A stretch of 53,742 nucleotides of DNA, from assembly GCA_017511465.1 (NCBI GenBank), contig JAFWJU010000120.1:1-53742 (forward strand). Direction: 5' to 3'. The notes beneath the pieces were generated by a model. The model did no database searches. It saw only the letters and a program-made list of their open reading frames with translations, and was not told the DNA's origin. The stretch comes from Eggerthellaceae bacterium (lineage in GTDB: Bacteria; Actinomycetota; Coriobacteriia; Coriobacteriales; Eggerthellaceae). The position numbers were made by a program, and so were the translations under genes. Shown piece after piece: positions 1-8,996 of the stretch. Each line of letters opens with the position of its first letter. Position 1 is the first letter of the stretch.

Positions 1-1148
1 ATGGCGCCTGCCGCGCTGCCGCGGCCGGGACCGACGCCGATGCCGTGATCGCGCGCCCATTGGATATATTCCTGCACGATGAGGAAGTACGCGGGGAACC
101 CTGCGTTCAGGATGACTTCGGCTTCGGTTTCGTAGCGTTCGGCCACGTCGGGGCGCAATTCGCACAGCTCTTCGAACGTAGTGGCCTTGCCTTCGCCATA
201 GCGGCGGACCAAACCCACTTCGCACTGGTGACGGAACCACGTTTCCTCGGTTTCGCCTTCGGGCAGGGGAAAGTTCGGCAGGATGGTGTCGCGCTCGAGC
301 TCGACGTTGCATTTTTCGGCGACTTCGACCGTAGCATCACACGCTTCGGGGAATTCGCGCAGCGCCTCGCGCATCTCGTCTTCGGTTTTCATGTAGAACT
401 GGTCGTTGGCGAAACGCATGCGCTTGGCATCGTTGATCTTGCTGCCCGTGCCGATGCACAGCAAAATGTCGTGCGAGCGCGAATCTTCCTGCGTCAGGTA
501 ATGGAAGTCGTTCGTGGCGATGGTCTTTAAGCCGCATTCGCGCGCCAAGCGCGTGAGCTCGGTGTTCAGCTGAAGCTGCGTCAGGCCCCCGTCTGTCGTG
601 AGGCCCTGGTCCTGCAGCTCGATGTAGAAATCGCCGGGGTCGAAACAGGCGGCAAGGCGACGCGCCCATTCGCAAGCATCTTCGAACTGGCGGTTGTCAA
701 GCAGCTTGGGAATGATGCCGGCCATGCACGCCGAGCTGCCGATGAGCCCGTGGCCGTATTTTTGCAGCTGCGCATACGTGGTGCGCGGCTTGTAGTAGTA
801 GTTGTCGACATGTGATTCGCTGACCAGCTTGAGCAAGTTGTGATAACCCTCGTTGGTCTTGGCCAGCAACAGCAGGTGATACAAGCGCGGCTTGCCGTCA
901 CGCGCAAGCGTATCATCGGTGGTGAAGTACACCTCGCAGCCGTAGATGGGCTTGACCTTCTTGCCGGTTTCCTTTTCGACGGCAACGCATGCGTCGCACA
1001 ACTCAGGTACGCCGCTCATGACGCCGTGGTCGGTGATGGCGACGGCGGGCATGTCGAGCTCGGCAGCGCGACGCACCATGTCCTTGACGTGCGTCATGCC
1101 GTCAAGGAGGGAGTACTCGGTATGGTTATGCAGGTGTACGAAAGCCAT
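1..1148 (-). CDS. dnaE: DNA polymerase III subunit alpha, N-terminal part (cut by window edge)
   Basis: Catalytic subunit of the replicative DNA polymerase. The 382 visible residues begin MAFVHLHNHTEYSLLDG, the PHP-domain opening of DnaE, with the paired histidines of the PHP metal site. They run through the PHP domain into the polymerase region, ending near a GVGPGRGSAAG motif typical of DnaE. The 3' part lies beyond position 1. The start at 1148 is chosen because the protein matches the family from its first residues. There is no Shine-Dalgarno, but a TATGAT -10 element sits exactly six bases upstream, so a leaderless mRNA is likely. DnaE rather than PolC, because the PHP domain is N-terminal and no exonuclease insert is visible. 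Confidence 0.95.
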   Translation of the reverse strand, partial: MAFVHLHNHTEYSLLDGMTHVKDMVRRAAELDMPAVAITDHGVMSGVPELCDACVAVEKETGKKVKPIYGCEVYFTTDDTLARDGKPRLYHLLLLAKTNEGYHNLLKLVSESHVDNYYYKPRTTYAQLQKYGHGLIGSSACMAGIIPKLLDNRQFEDACEWARRLAACFDPGDFYIELQDQGLTTDGGLTQLQLNTELTRLARECGLKTIATNDFHYLTQEDSRSHDILLCIGTGSKINDAKRMRFANDQFYMKTEDEMREALREFPEACDATVEVAEKCNVELERDTILPNFPLPEGETEETWFRHQCEVGLVRRYGEGKATTFEELCELRPDVAERYETEAEVILNAGFPAYFLIVQEYIQWARDHGIGVGPGRGSAAGA

Positions 1149-1154
1149 GCAAGC

Positions 1155-1163
1155 ATCATAACA
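1155..1163 (-). promoter_or_regulatory. Extended -10 promoter of dnaE
   Basis: On the minus strand the sequence reads TGTTATGAT, an extended -10 (TG-n-TATGAT). Six bases (1149-1154) separate it from the dnaE ATG, so transcription should begin at or next to the start codon. No good -35 is visible. Confidence 0.6.
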
Positions 1164-1211
1164 GCGCCCCATTAAGCACGCCATCGAACAAACCGTGTTA
1201 TTTGGATGCGC

Positions 1212-1217
1212 TACAAT
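1212..1217 (+). promoter_or_regulatory. -10 element of the bifunctional nuclease gene
   Basis: TACAAT lies six bases before the ATG at 1224, the same geometry as at dnaE. The expected transcription start coincides with the start codon and there is no Shine-Dalgarno. No convincing -35 and no TGn extension. Confidence 0.5.
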
Positions 1218-1223
1218 GCAGGC

Positions 1224-1724
1224 ATGGTTGAGTTGAAAGTTCTTACACTAATCGTCACGGGGGTGGGATCGCCCTCGTTTCTGGTCTTGCAGCCCCTCGA
1301 GGAGCTGGCGAGCGAGGGTAAATCGCGCGTCGTGCCCATTTGCGTGGGGCCCAACGAGGCGCTTGGCCTGGGCGCCGTGCTTGAAGGGTCACGCTTCACG
1401 CGCCCGATGACGCACGATTTGATGCTCGATGCCCTTACGAACCTGGATGCGCGCGTCGACCACGTGCTGATCAACGACATGAAGGACGGCACGTTCTTCG
1501 CCCGGCTCTGCCTTACGCAACACGGGCGGCTGATCGACCTTGACGCGCGGCCTTCCGACGCCATCTCGTTGGCGCTGCGCCAAAGCTGCCCCGTGTACAT
1601 CGACGAAAGCGTGTTGGAGCGGGCGTCATTTCCGTATCTGTTCAACCGCCCTTACGACGAAGAAGCCATCGTCGACGACTTCAAGGCGTTCCTCGACGAC
1701 GTGTCGCCCGACGATTTCGCCTAA
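1224..1724 (+). CDS. Bifunctional nuclease domain (BFN/DUF151) protein
   Basis: A 166-residue protein covering a BFN (DUF151) domain. Characteristic blocks are visible: an opening beta strand VELKVLTLIV, then LVLQP, PICVGPNEA and LDARPSDAISLALR, the last being the family signature. Homologues include plant and Thermotoga proteins with reported nuclease activity; the bacterial role is not settled. An in-frame ATG at 1206 exists, but it lies upstream of the -10 hexamer and adds residues outside the domain. The start at 1224 gives a family-like N terminus and a leaderless transcript. It is convergent with the metallo-hydrolase that ends at 1744. Confidence 0.85.
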   Translation: MVELKVLTLIVTGVGSPSFLVLQPLEELASEGKSRVVPICVGPNEALGLGAVLEGSRFTRPMTHDLMLDALTNLDARVDHVLINDMKDGTFFARLCLTQHGRLIDLDARPSDAISLALRQSCPVYIDESVLERASFPYLFNRPYDEEAIVDDFKAFLDDVSPDDFA

Positions 1725-1743
1725 TGAGCTTGAGGGCATGCCG

Positions 1744-2403
1744 CTAGCGGAAAACCGAGCCCCGCAAAAGCCAACCCTTCTCGCGGCCAATGGTGGTGAG
1801 GTTTTCGTGGCCGGTCAGAACGATGGTGTCATCGGGAAGCTCGGCTAGGCGCTTGAGCGACGCGGTCATTGCCTCGGGAATGCTCTCCTGGAAATCCGTG
1901 CGCCCATGAGCGCCGTTGAACAACGTGTCGCCCGAGATGAGCATTGGCGCGCCTTCTTGCCCTTCCGCCGGCTTTAAGTACAGGCACATGCTACCCGGCG
2001 TATGACCCGGCGTGACGATGACCTTCCATTGCATGCTGCCAACCTCGACCACGTCGCCGTCTTCGACCGTGCGGTCGACGGGGCATGGCGTGGCCAGCTT
2101 GGAATGCACCCCGAAGGACGCGTCCCCGGTGATGTACGGCGCTTCGACGGCGCTTGCCACGATTGGCGCACCGTACGTTTCACGCAGTTCGCCCGCAGCG
2201 CCCGTGTGGTCCCAATGCCCGTGCGTCAGCACGATGGCTTCGGGCTTTCGCCCGTCGAGCGCTTCTATGATGCGATCGGCGTCGCAAGTCGGGTCGACCA
2301 CGAAGCATCCTACGCCGTCATCGACGATGTAGACGTTGTTGTCAAGCGGGCCCATTACCAGAAAAGAGACAGGCACGCACGTGCCTTTCACCTTGTAGGT
2401 CAT
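1744..2403 (-). CDS. Metallo-beta-lactamase fold hydrolase (glyoxalase II-like)
   Basis: A 219-residue MBL-fold hydrolase. The metal-binding motif THGHWDH is present near residue 60, followed by a TPGHTPGS block, the bridging aspartate in SGDTLF and a late TGHE histidine. This is the arrangement of glyoxalase II-like thiolesterases. Substrate is unknown. Its ATG overlaps the rel stop codon as ATGA, so it is probably translationally coupled to rel; an MBL hydrolase next to rel occurs in other Gram-positives. Convergent with the BFN gene. Confidence 0.88.
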   Translation of the reverse strand: MTYKVKGTCVPVSFLVMGPLDNNVYIVDDGVGCFVVDPTCDADRIIEALDGRKPEAIVLTHGHWDHTGAAGELRETYGAPIVASAVEAPYITGDASFGVHSKLATPCPVDRTVEDGDVVEVGSMQWKVIVTPGHTPGSMCLYLKPAEGQEGAPMLISGDTLFNGAHGRTDFQESIPEAMTASLKRLAELPDDTIVLTGHENLTTIGREKGWLLRGSVFR

Positions 2404-4727
2404 TTCCTGCTCCCGACAGATTCGCCTGGGAACATGCGTCGCGCCTCGAACACGCCTTCGACGTCAAGCAAGCGCGCGAGGATTCCGTCGACGTGTTCCA
2501 CGTCGGACACCTCGAACAGATAGCGGATGCGCGCTATGCCGTCGCGTCCCGTGGCCGATGACGAGGACAGCACGTTCACCCCTTCTTCAGACAGCGCCAC
2601 GATGATGTCGCGCAGCAAATTCATGCGGTCGAGCGCCTCGATGTGCACTTCGATGCGGTACGTCGTGACGGCGCTGGGATTGCGCTCCCAATCGACGTCG
2701 ATGATGCGCTCGGGCTCTTTCATCAGGTCGGCAGCATTGGGGCAATCGCGGCGGTGGACCGACACGCCGCGCCCGCGCGTGACGAAGCCGATGATGTCGT
2801 CGCCGAGCACCGGGTTGCAGCAACGCGACAGGCGCACGAGCACGTCGTCGAGGCCCTTGACCACGACGCCGGACGAACTGTGCGTTTCGTGGCGCTTGGG
2901 GCGGGCGACGCTTGTCAGCATGGGCGGCATCTTGCCCGTTGACATGGCCGATTGGCCGATGTCGGGCTTGTTGGCCTCTTCGGTGCCTCGATCGACCAGT
3001 AGTTTCAGGAGGCGGTTGGCCACATGCTGCGCGCTTTCCTTACTGCCGCCGATGGCCACCAGCATGTCGTCGGAATCCTTGTAGCCCAGCGACTCAGCCA
3101 CCGATTTGATGGCGCGCGTCGACTGGGCGCTCGAGATGCCCATGCCGTGTTTGCGCATTTCGCGCGAAAGCCTGTCATGGCCTTCTTGCAGGTCATCGCC
3201 GCGCGTGATCTTCGAGAAGTAGTTGCGGATCTTGGATCGCGCCGAGGGCGTCTTCACGATGTTCAGCCAGCCGCGCGATGGTGTGGCGCTTTTTTGCGTC
3301 AGGATTTCGACGCGGTCGCCCATCTGCAGCTTGTACGTCAACGGAACGATGCGCCCGTTTACCTTGGCGCCGACGCAGTGGTTTCCCACCTCGGTGTGGA
3401 TGGCGTACGCGAAGTCGACGGGCGTGGACCCCTTGCGAAGGCTCTTGGCCTCGCCCTTGGGGGTGAACACGAACACTTCCTGTTCGTCGAGGTCGACCTT
3501 CAAATCCTTCAAGAACTCGCGCGAGTCCTGCGCTTCGTCGGACCAGTCGACCATTTGGCGCAGCCATGCCAGCTGCTCTTCGAACGCGCCCGAACCTTTG
3601 CCCTTACGCGCGCCCTCCTTGTACAGCCAGTGCGCAGCGACGCCGAATTCGCTTTGCTGGTGCATTTCCTCGGTGCGAATCTGCACTTCGAGCGGACGGC
3701 CTGCCGGACCGATTACCGTCGTGTGAAGCGACTGGTACATGTTGTACTTCGGCATGGCGATGTAGTCTTTGAAGCGGCCGGGCATGGGGTGCCATATGGT
3801 GTGCACGGCGCCCAACGCCGAATAACAGTCCTTGACCGTCGGCACGATGAGGCGCACCGCGATGAGGTCGTAAATCTCGGAAAAGTCCTTGGATTTGTTC
3901 GTCATCTTCTGATAGATGGAATACAGGTGCTTCGGACGGCCCATGACTTGGGCGTCGATGCCGACCTTTTCCATCTCGTCCTTCAGGATTTCGATGACTT
4001 CATTCAGGTACGCCTCGCGTTCGGCGCGGCTGCCGGTGATCATGTTGGCGACTTGGCGGTATTTCGAGGGCTCGAGGTAGAAGAACGCCAGGTCTTCGAG
4101 TTCCCACTTGATGGAATTGATGCCCAGGCGATGGGCGATGGGCGCGTAAATCTCGAGCGTTTCGCGCGATTTGTAGATGCGCCGGTCTTCGCGCAAGCTT
4201 CCGAGCGTGCGCATGTTGTGCAAGCGGTCAGCCAGCTTGATTACGATGACGCGGATGTCCTTGCTCATGGCCACGAGCATCTTGCGGATGGTGGCGGCCT
4301 GCTCGTCGGTGAGGTTCGTGACTTCGATCTGGGTAATCTTCGTGACGCCTTCCACCAAGTTGGCCACGTCTTCGCCGAAGCTCTTCGCGATGTCGTCGCG
4401 CGTGATGCCGGTGTCTTCGATGGTGTCGTGCAGCAGTGCGGCGCAAATGGTCTCGGCGTCCATGTGCAGCGTGCCCAAAATGATGGCGACCTCGACCGGA
4501 TGCGCAATGAACGGCTCGCCCGATTTGCGCTTTTGACCTTCATGTGCCGTGTCGGCAAACGCGAAGGCGTGCGCCAGCATGTCCTCCTCGTCGTCGGTGA
4601 GGTAACTGCGCGTTAGTTTTTGCAAGTCGGCGAAGCGCTCGACGGGTGTTTTCTTGCTGCTGTCGCCGAAGCCGTGTTCGTGGGAGTCAGCTACAACGGC
4701 GGTTTCGATTACGTCTCCATATGCCAT
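2400..4727 (-). CDS. rel: Bifunctional (p)ppGpp synthetase/hydrolase (RelA/SpoT family)
   Basis: Stringent-response alarmone enzyme of 775 residues, the usual length for a long Rel. In order: an N-terminal HD hydrolase domain (HPVEVAIIL and ALLHDTIEDTG, the latter holding the HD pair), a synthetase domain (YSIYQKM, EIYDLIAVRLIV, GVAAHWLYKEG), a TGS domain (VFVFTPKGEAKSLRKG) and a C-terminal ACT domain. The intact HD pair suggests both hydrolysis and synthesis. A longer reading frame reaches 4832, but ATG 4727 (MAYGDVIETA) is preferred because AAGG and AGGGAGG motifs precede it and an extended -10 lies at 4771-4779. It is followed by an overlapping MBL hydrolase. Confidence 0.95.
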   Translation of the reverse strand: MAYGDVIETAVVADSHEHGFGDSSKKTPVERFADLQKLTRSYLTDDEEDMLAHAFAFADTAHEGQKRKSGEPFIAHPVEVAIILGTLHMDAETICAALLHDTIEDTGITRDDIAKSFGEDVANLVEGVTKITQIEVTNLTDEQAATIRKMLVAMSKDIRVIVIKLADRLHNMRTLGSLREDRRIYKSRETLEIYAPIAHRLGINSIKWELEDLAFFYLEPSKYRQVANMITGSRAEREAYLNEVIEILKDEMEKVGIDAQVMGRPKHLYSIYQKMTNKSKDFSEIYDLIAVRLIVPTVKDCYSALGAVHTIWHPMPGRFKDYIAMPKYNMYQSLHTTVIGPAGRPLEVQIRTEEMHQQSEFGVAAHWLYKEGARKGKGSGAFEEQLAWLRQMVDWSDEAQDSREFLKDLKVDLDEQEVFVFTPKGEAKSLRKGSTPVDFAYAIHTEVGNHCVGAKVNGRIVPLTYKLQMGDRVEILTQKSATPSRGWLNIVKTPSARSKIRNYFSKITRGDDLQEGHDRLSREMRKHGMGISSAQSTRAIKSVAESLGYKDSDDMLVAIGGSKESAQHVANRLLKLLVDRGTEEANKPDIGQSAMSTGKMPPMLTSVARPKRHETHSSSGVVVKGLDDVLVRLSRCCNPVLGDDIIGFVTRGRGVSVHRRDCPNAADLMKEPERIIDVDWERNPSAVTTYRIEVHIEALDRMNLLRDIIVALSEEGVNVLSSSSATGRDGIARIRYLFEVSDVEHVDGILARLLDVEGVFEARRMFPGESVGSRK

Positions 4728-4770
4728 GAGCCTTGTCCCTCCCTTCGGATCTTGTGTCTGTAACCTTGTA

Positions 4771-4779
4771 ATTTTATCA
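4771..4779 (-). promoter_or_regulatory. Extended -10 promoter of rel
   Basis: Minus-strand TGATAAAAT (TG-n-TAAAAT), giving a leader of roughly 37 nt before the rel ATG. The rest of the gap to the recJ end (about 4780-5105) shows no gene, RNA or convincing terminator. Confidence 0.5.
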
Positions 4780-5105
4780 TTCGCCCCTATATCGCGAAAT
4801 AGCACGCGAAATCGGGCGCCACTCGATCGCAAACGCGCACTTCGCTTGTTTTCGTGCGCCGGGCAACCGCCTTACCGCGCACATCGACGCATCTCTTGCG
4901 TTTTCCTCCTGCGACTGCATGGGAATTGGCTTAGTGTGCGGAATTCGGGTCCCGCATGCGCTCACAACGCGTAATCTCATGCGAAAACGACGGTTTGCGC
5001 GCGCACTTTCCCGCTTCTCTTGCAGCCGCACCCCAATATCGCTCGGAATCGGGGGATGTGCGCGTTTGCTCGTTGGTCCTTTTGCGCGCTTGACGCGAAG
5101 AGCCG

Positions 5106-8100
5106 CTACATGACGCAGCCAGGGAGGATGGGGCGTTGCACCTGCTGTTGCAGGGCTTCGGCGGGCTCGTATAGGGCCCATCGCTTGAACGTTTGGAAGA
5201 TGGCCTGCTCGTCGAGGCCTTCGCGATAGCGAACGCTGTTCTCGAGTTCGACCTTCGCGGCACCCGGCACCACGCGCACCGAGCGCACAACTTCGCCGGA
5301 CGTGTAGGCGGCGCGCGTCTCTATAAGGCCAAGCTCGCGGAACACGGCAATGGCACACGTTGCCGATTCTTGCGACACTTGGGCGCCACGCTCCGAGGCG
5401 CGGTCGGCGACATCTATGTTGCTGGCTGTGAAGAAGCCATCGCCAGCCTGTTTTTGGGAATCGCGCAACGCGCGGTATACCTGCGCCATGCGGTCGCGGT
5501 CGGGCGTCATTTCGGCAAGAACCCCTTCGTTAACCTGGGCATCTTTGCGCGTGTACAGCAGGTGCACGCCCGCTGGCGCGCCATCGCGACCCGCGCGCCC
5601 GCTCATCTGGTTGAACTCGATTTCGTTATACGGCAAGTGGTACAGCACGACGTGGCGGATATCGGGGATGTTGACGCCTTCGCCAAACGCCGATGTGGAA
5701 ATGAGCACCGACAGATGCCCCTTGCGGAACAGGTCTTCGATACGCTTGCGTTCGGCGCGCGACAGCCCGGCATTGTAGAAGCCGATCATGAGGGCCACTT
5801 GCGGGGCTTTCTGCCTTAACGTGCGCGCAAGCTGAACCGAACTTGTGCGTGAGTTGACGTAGACAACCGTCTTCTCGCCGCTTGCGATGAGGTTTGCCAG
5901 ATAGTCTTCGCGGGCCTTGCAGCCCCGATGATCGTCGATGTGCAGGTTCGGGCGCTCGGCTTGGTCGAACACGCACGTCTCGATGGGTAAGATCGTGGCG
6001 ATATCGCGCGCGACAGCGCCATCGGCCGTTGCCGTCAACGCAAGGACCACGGGGTTGCCCAGCTGCTTCAGCACGTCGCCGAGGTCTTTGTACGCAGGGC
6101 GATTGCCGGCTTTCGCCAGGCCGATGTGATGCGCCTCGTCGATGACAACGAAGTCGACACGGCCCGACTGGCCCAACTTGGCTGCGTGAATGGTTAGGAA
6201 CTCGGGCGTGGTCAGCACGATGTCCACTTCGCCCGATGCAAGCTTGTCGTAAATCGAGCGACGTTCCTCGGGCGTCGATTCGCCCGTGAGGACTGCCGAC
6301 ACGATGCCGAAACGCGAAAGCGCCTCGGTCAGGTGGAATGCCTGGTCGGCGATGAGCGCGCGCAACGGGTATACGAACAGGCTGGCAGTATGGTCGCGCA
6401 ACGCACGGCATGCGGCATGCACGTGGAAAACGAGGGACTTGCCACGACCTGTGGCCATGACGCACAACGTCGATTGTCCCTCGTTAAGGCAATCGAGCAC
6501 TTCGCGCTGTTTGTCATGAAGCGGCGCATCGCCGATGAGCGCATGCACGATGTCGGCCTCGAGCTTTTCGGGCTCGAGCTGAGCACGGCGTTCCCAAGCT
6601 GCACGATTCTGCGCGCAGTCGGCTTCGTAAGCCTCGATATCCTCGGGGCTTTCGGGCTGCTTGTCGACGAGCTCCTCGTCGCTGGTGGCATACAGGTCCG
6701 AAACGAACTGGCGGCTGGAAGGATCGAGGCACGCCTCGAGCGCGGCGCACGATTGAGCCGGCGAAAGCGATTTCAGCATGGCCTTGACGGTGCGACGGCC
6801 GCGCCATTCGTCAATCTGCACCTCGAAAGCGGCGTTTACCAGGCTGTCGGTGTGCATGAGCAGCTCGATGTCGGAGCAGTGGAACATGATTCCCGCCACG
6901 CTTGCACGGCCGTTTGAAAGCGTGCATGAGAAATGGTTCTTCTCGGTGCCCACCGCGCGTGCGCTCGACAAAAGCACGTCGCGCGCGAGCAGGCAGGGAA
7001 CGCGGTTTTCCTGCCCGAAGGGGGCGAGCTGTTGTAAGGCCTCGACGTTTTCGAGCGTCAACTCCTCGAGCGAAACGCACGCGTCGATCTCGACAAGCGG
7101 ATGGAAGGCATCGTCGGGCTGCGCGTCCATGTACGCGCATAGGCGATCCGAGAATTCGCCCAGCTTGTCGGCGGGAAGCGTCACGCCGACGGCGGCTTCA
7201 TGGCCTCCGAAGCGCGTGAGCAAATCCTCGCAGCTTTCCACCGCCTTGAAAAGGTTTACCTGACCGACCGTGCGGCCGCTTCCTCGCGCTTCATCGCCGC
7301 TTATGGTGAACAGCAGGCAAGGAACGCCGTATGTGTGCACCAAGCGGCTGGCCACGATGCCCTTCACGCCCTCGTGCCAGCCCTCGCCCGCCACGACGAG
7401 CGCGCGTTGGCCGTGGTACACCTGGACTGCCTGGTCGCGGGCGACTTCGGAAAGCTCGGCTTCGATTGAGCGGCGCTTGTCGTTGGTGGCCTCGAGCTCG
7501 GCGGCAAGTTTGCACGCCGTATCGAAGTCGTCGGTCATCAACAGGTCGAGCGCAATGCCCGCATCGCCCAAACGGCCGGCGGCATTGAGCCTTGGGATAA
7601 GCGAGAAGCTGAGGTCTGTTGCCGAAATGGCCTTGCCCGCCATACCCGCCTGACCCAGGAGGGCCGCGATGCAAGGGCGCGGCGCGCTGTTGATGTGCGC
7701 GATGCCGTCGGCCACGAGCGCGCGGTTCTCGTCGCGCATGGGCATGAGGTCGGCAACCGTGCCCAGCGTTGCCAGGTCGGTGTAGCTGCGCCATAGATGC
7801 GGGTAGCCGAACCGGCCGCCAAGAGCCTGCACGACTTTCAGCGCCACGCCGACGCCGGCCAAAATGCAGCTGGGGCAATCGGGGTCGGTTTTGGGATCGA
7901 CGAGCGGCACGTCCTGCGGGCACAATTCCGAAGGCTCATGATGGTCGGTGATAACGACGTCAACGCCGTCTTCGAGAATGGCCGCCACCTCGTCGCGGCA
8001 GGCAATGCCGCAGTCGACCGTCACGATGAGCTCGGGATTCAACTGCTTGGCACGCTGGTAAGCTGCATCGGTGAGGGCATAGCCCTCTTCGAATCGCCGT

Positions 8101-8441
8101 GGAATGAACGGCGTGGCGTATCCGCCGAGAGCTCTTAACCCTCGCGTGAGCACCGTGGTGGCCGAAACGCCATCGACGTCGAAATCGCCGAATACGACGA
8201 TGTGGCGCCTGTCGCGAATGGCCGCTTCGAGCTTGTCGACCACTGGTCCGATTCCGGGCATGTCGTACGGGTCGCGCCATTCGCCATCGAGGCTGGGATG
8301 CAAGAATCGCTCAGCTTGATCGTCATCGCAAATGCCGCGGCCGGCCATGATCGTGGCGATGAATTCGGGCAAGTGGAAGCGCTCGCGCAAACGCGCAACA
8401 ACGCGCGGATCGGCCGCATTCACCTTGAATTGCGCAGACAT
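5106..8441 (-). CDS. recJ: RecJ single-strand exonuclease fused to a RecQ-like SF2 helicase
   Basis: A 1111-residue fusion. Residues about 30-560 are RecJ: FGDFDVDG (84-91), the DHH motif in TDHHEP (166-168), RLNAAGR (284-290), a DHHA1 block SGRTVGQVNLF and RFGGHEAAVG (388-420), then an OB-like region. After a linker, residues about 640-1000 are a RecQ-like helicase: ATGRGKS Walker A (663-669), DEAH (768-771), LTATA (801-805) and QMSGRAGRDGAP motif VI. About 100 residues of likely winged-helix follow. RecJ degrades 5'-ended single strands and RecQ unwinds duplex, so the fusion joins the two steps of end resection. The start at 8441 (MSAQFKV) gives a RecJ-like N terminus with a GAGG site; the longer frame to 8606 would run through the promoter. 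Confidence 0.93.
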   Translation of the reverse strand: MSAQFKVNAADPRVVARLRERFHLPEFIATIMAGRGICDDDQAERFLHPSLDGEWRDPYDMPGIGPVVDKLEAAIRDRRHIVVFGDFDVDGVSATTVLTRGLRALGGYATPFIPRRFEEGYALTDAAYQRAKQLNPELIVTVDCGIACRDEVAAILEDGVDVVITDHHEPSELCPQDVPLVDPKTDPDCPSCILAGVGVALKVVQALGGRFGYPHLWRSYTDLATLGTVADLMPMRDENRALVADGIAHINSAPRPCIAALLGQAGMAGKAISATDLSFSLIPRLNAAGRLGDAGIALDLLMTDDFDTACKLAAELEATNDKRRSIEAELSEVARDQAVQVYHGQRALVVAGEGWHEGVKGIVASRLVHTYGVPCLLFTISGDEARGSGRTVGQVNLFKAVESCEDLLTRFGGHEAAVGVTLPADKLGEFSDRLCAYMDAQPDDAFHPLVEIDACVSLEELTLENVEALQQLAPFGQENRVPCLLARDVLLSSARAVGTEKNHFSCTLSNGRASVAGIMFHCSDIELLMHTDSLVNAAFEVQIDEWRGRRTVKAMLKSLSPAQSCAALEACLDPSSRQFVSDLYATSDEELVDKQPESPEDIEAYEADCAQNRAAWERRAQLEPEKLEADIVHALIGDAPLHDKQREVLDCLNEGQSTLCVMATGRGKSLVFHVHAACRALRDHTASLFVYPLRALIADQAFHLTEALSRFGIVSAVLTGESTPEERRSIYDKLASGEVDIVLTTPEFLTIHAAKLGQSGRVDFVVIDEAHHIGLAKAGNRPAYKDLGDVLKQLGNPVVLALTATADGAVARDIATILPIETCVFDQAERPNLHIDDHRGCKAREDYLANLIASGEKTVVYVNSRTSSVQLARTLRQKAPQVALMIGFYNAGLSRAERKRIEDLFRKGHLSVLISTSAFGEGVNIPDIRHVVLYHLPYNEIEFNQMSGRAGRDGAPAGVHLLYTRKDAQVNEGVLAEMTPDRDRMAQVYRALRDSQKQAGDGFFTASNIDVADRASERGAQVSQESATCAIAVFRELGLIETRAAYTSGEVVRSVRVVPGAAKVELENSVRYREGLDEQAIFQTFKRWALYEPAEALQQQVQRPILPGCVM

Positions 8442-8478
8442 GCTAAACCTCGTGGTAGTGCTCGTAGTGATCGTGATA

Positions 8479-8487
8479 ATTGTACCA
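8479..8487 (-). promoter_or_regulatory. Extended -10 promoter of recJ-recQ
   Basis: Minus-strand TGGTACAAT; predicted transcription start near 8472 gives a leader of about 30 nt. It is back-to-back with the Rrf2 promoter at 8541-8549, about 50 bp away, so one regulator could affect both genes. Confidence 0.6.
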
Positions 8488-8540
8488 TGTGGTCGATATG
8501 CGCCGAGCGATAAGACGCGGCTCCACGCATCGCGCCTTGT

Positions 8541-8549
8541 TGCTACAAT
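8541..8549 (+). promoter_or_regulatory. Extended -10 promoter of the Rrf2 regulator
   Basis: TGCTACAAT, the same nonamer as upstream of dinG. The leader to ATG 8591 is about 35 nt and carries a GAAGG Shine-Dalgarno-like site. Confidence 0.6.
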
Positions 8550-8590
8550 CATGATATGAATAAGCGCTGCTGAGAAGGACAGGTGCCAGC

Positions 8591-8995
8591 ATGCTGGTAA
8601 CGACAAAAGGCCGCTACGCGATGCGGCTCATGATATATGTGTCATGCTTCCCCGACCGAAAGGTCGCTCTTCGAGAGGTCGCCGAAAACGAGGGCATCTC
8701 GCTTAAGTACCTCGAGCAGCTGGCCCGCGACATGGTTACAGCCGGCCTGTTGAAAAGCGTTCGAGGACATGGCGGTGGCTATTTTCTAGCACGTCCTGCT
8801 GACGAAATCAGCGCCGGCGATATCCTTCGCGCCGTTGAGGGAACCACGATTCCGGTCGCGTGCGCGGCACTGGAAAAGGACGGCCCCAAATGCCCGCGCG
8901 AAGACAAATGCTCGACCATTGAGTTTTGGGCGGGGCTCGACAACGTCATCGAGCAGTACGTCGATAACGTGTCGCTAGCCAACCTTTCGGCATAA
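8591..8995 (+). CDS. Rrf2 family transcriptional regulator
   Basis: A 134-residue Rrf2-type regulator. It opens with MLVTTKGRYAMRLMIYV, followed by the winged helix (ISLKYLEQLARDM recognition helix, VRGHGGGYFLARP wing), the most conserved part of the family. Three cysteines at about residues 91, 101 and 107 occupy the region where IscR and NsrR bind an Fe-S cluster, although the spacing C-x9-C-x5-C is wider than in IscR. It could be a cluster- or redox-sensing repressor, or a CymR-like regulator; the sequence alone does not decide. It is divergent from recJ-recQ and ends one base before the convergent ABC-F gene. Confidence 0.9.
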   Translation: MLVTTKGRYAMRLMIYVSCFPDRKVALREVAENEGISLKYLEQLARDMVTAGLLKSVRGHGGGYFLARPADEISAGDILRAVEGTTIPVACAALEKDGPKCPREDKCSTIEFWAGLDNVIEQYVDNVSLANLSA

Positions 8996-8996
8996 C

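Noticed and set aside
3024..4616. A 530-codon open frame opposite rel
   Set aside because: Antisense shadow; rel is unambiguous on the other strand.
5010..5105. A small gene between recJ and rel
   Set aside because: Short frames here have no initiation signal or family likeness; an AGGAGG near 4910 leads only to a six-codon frame.
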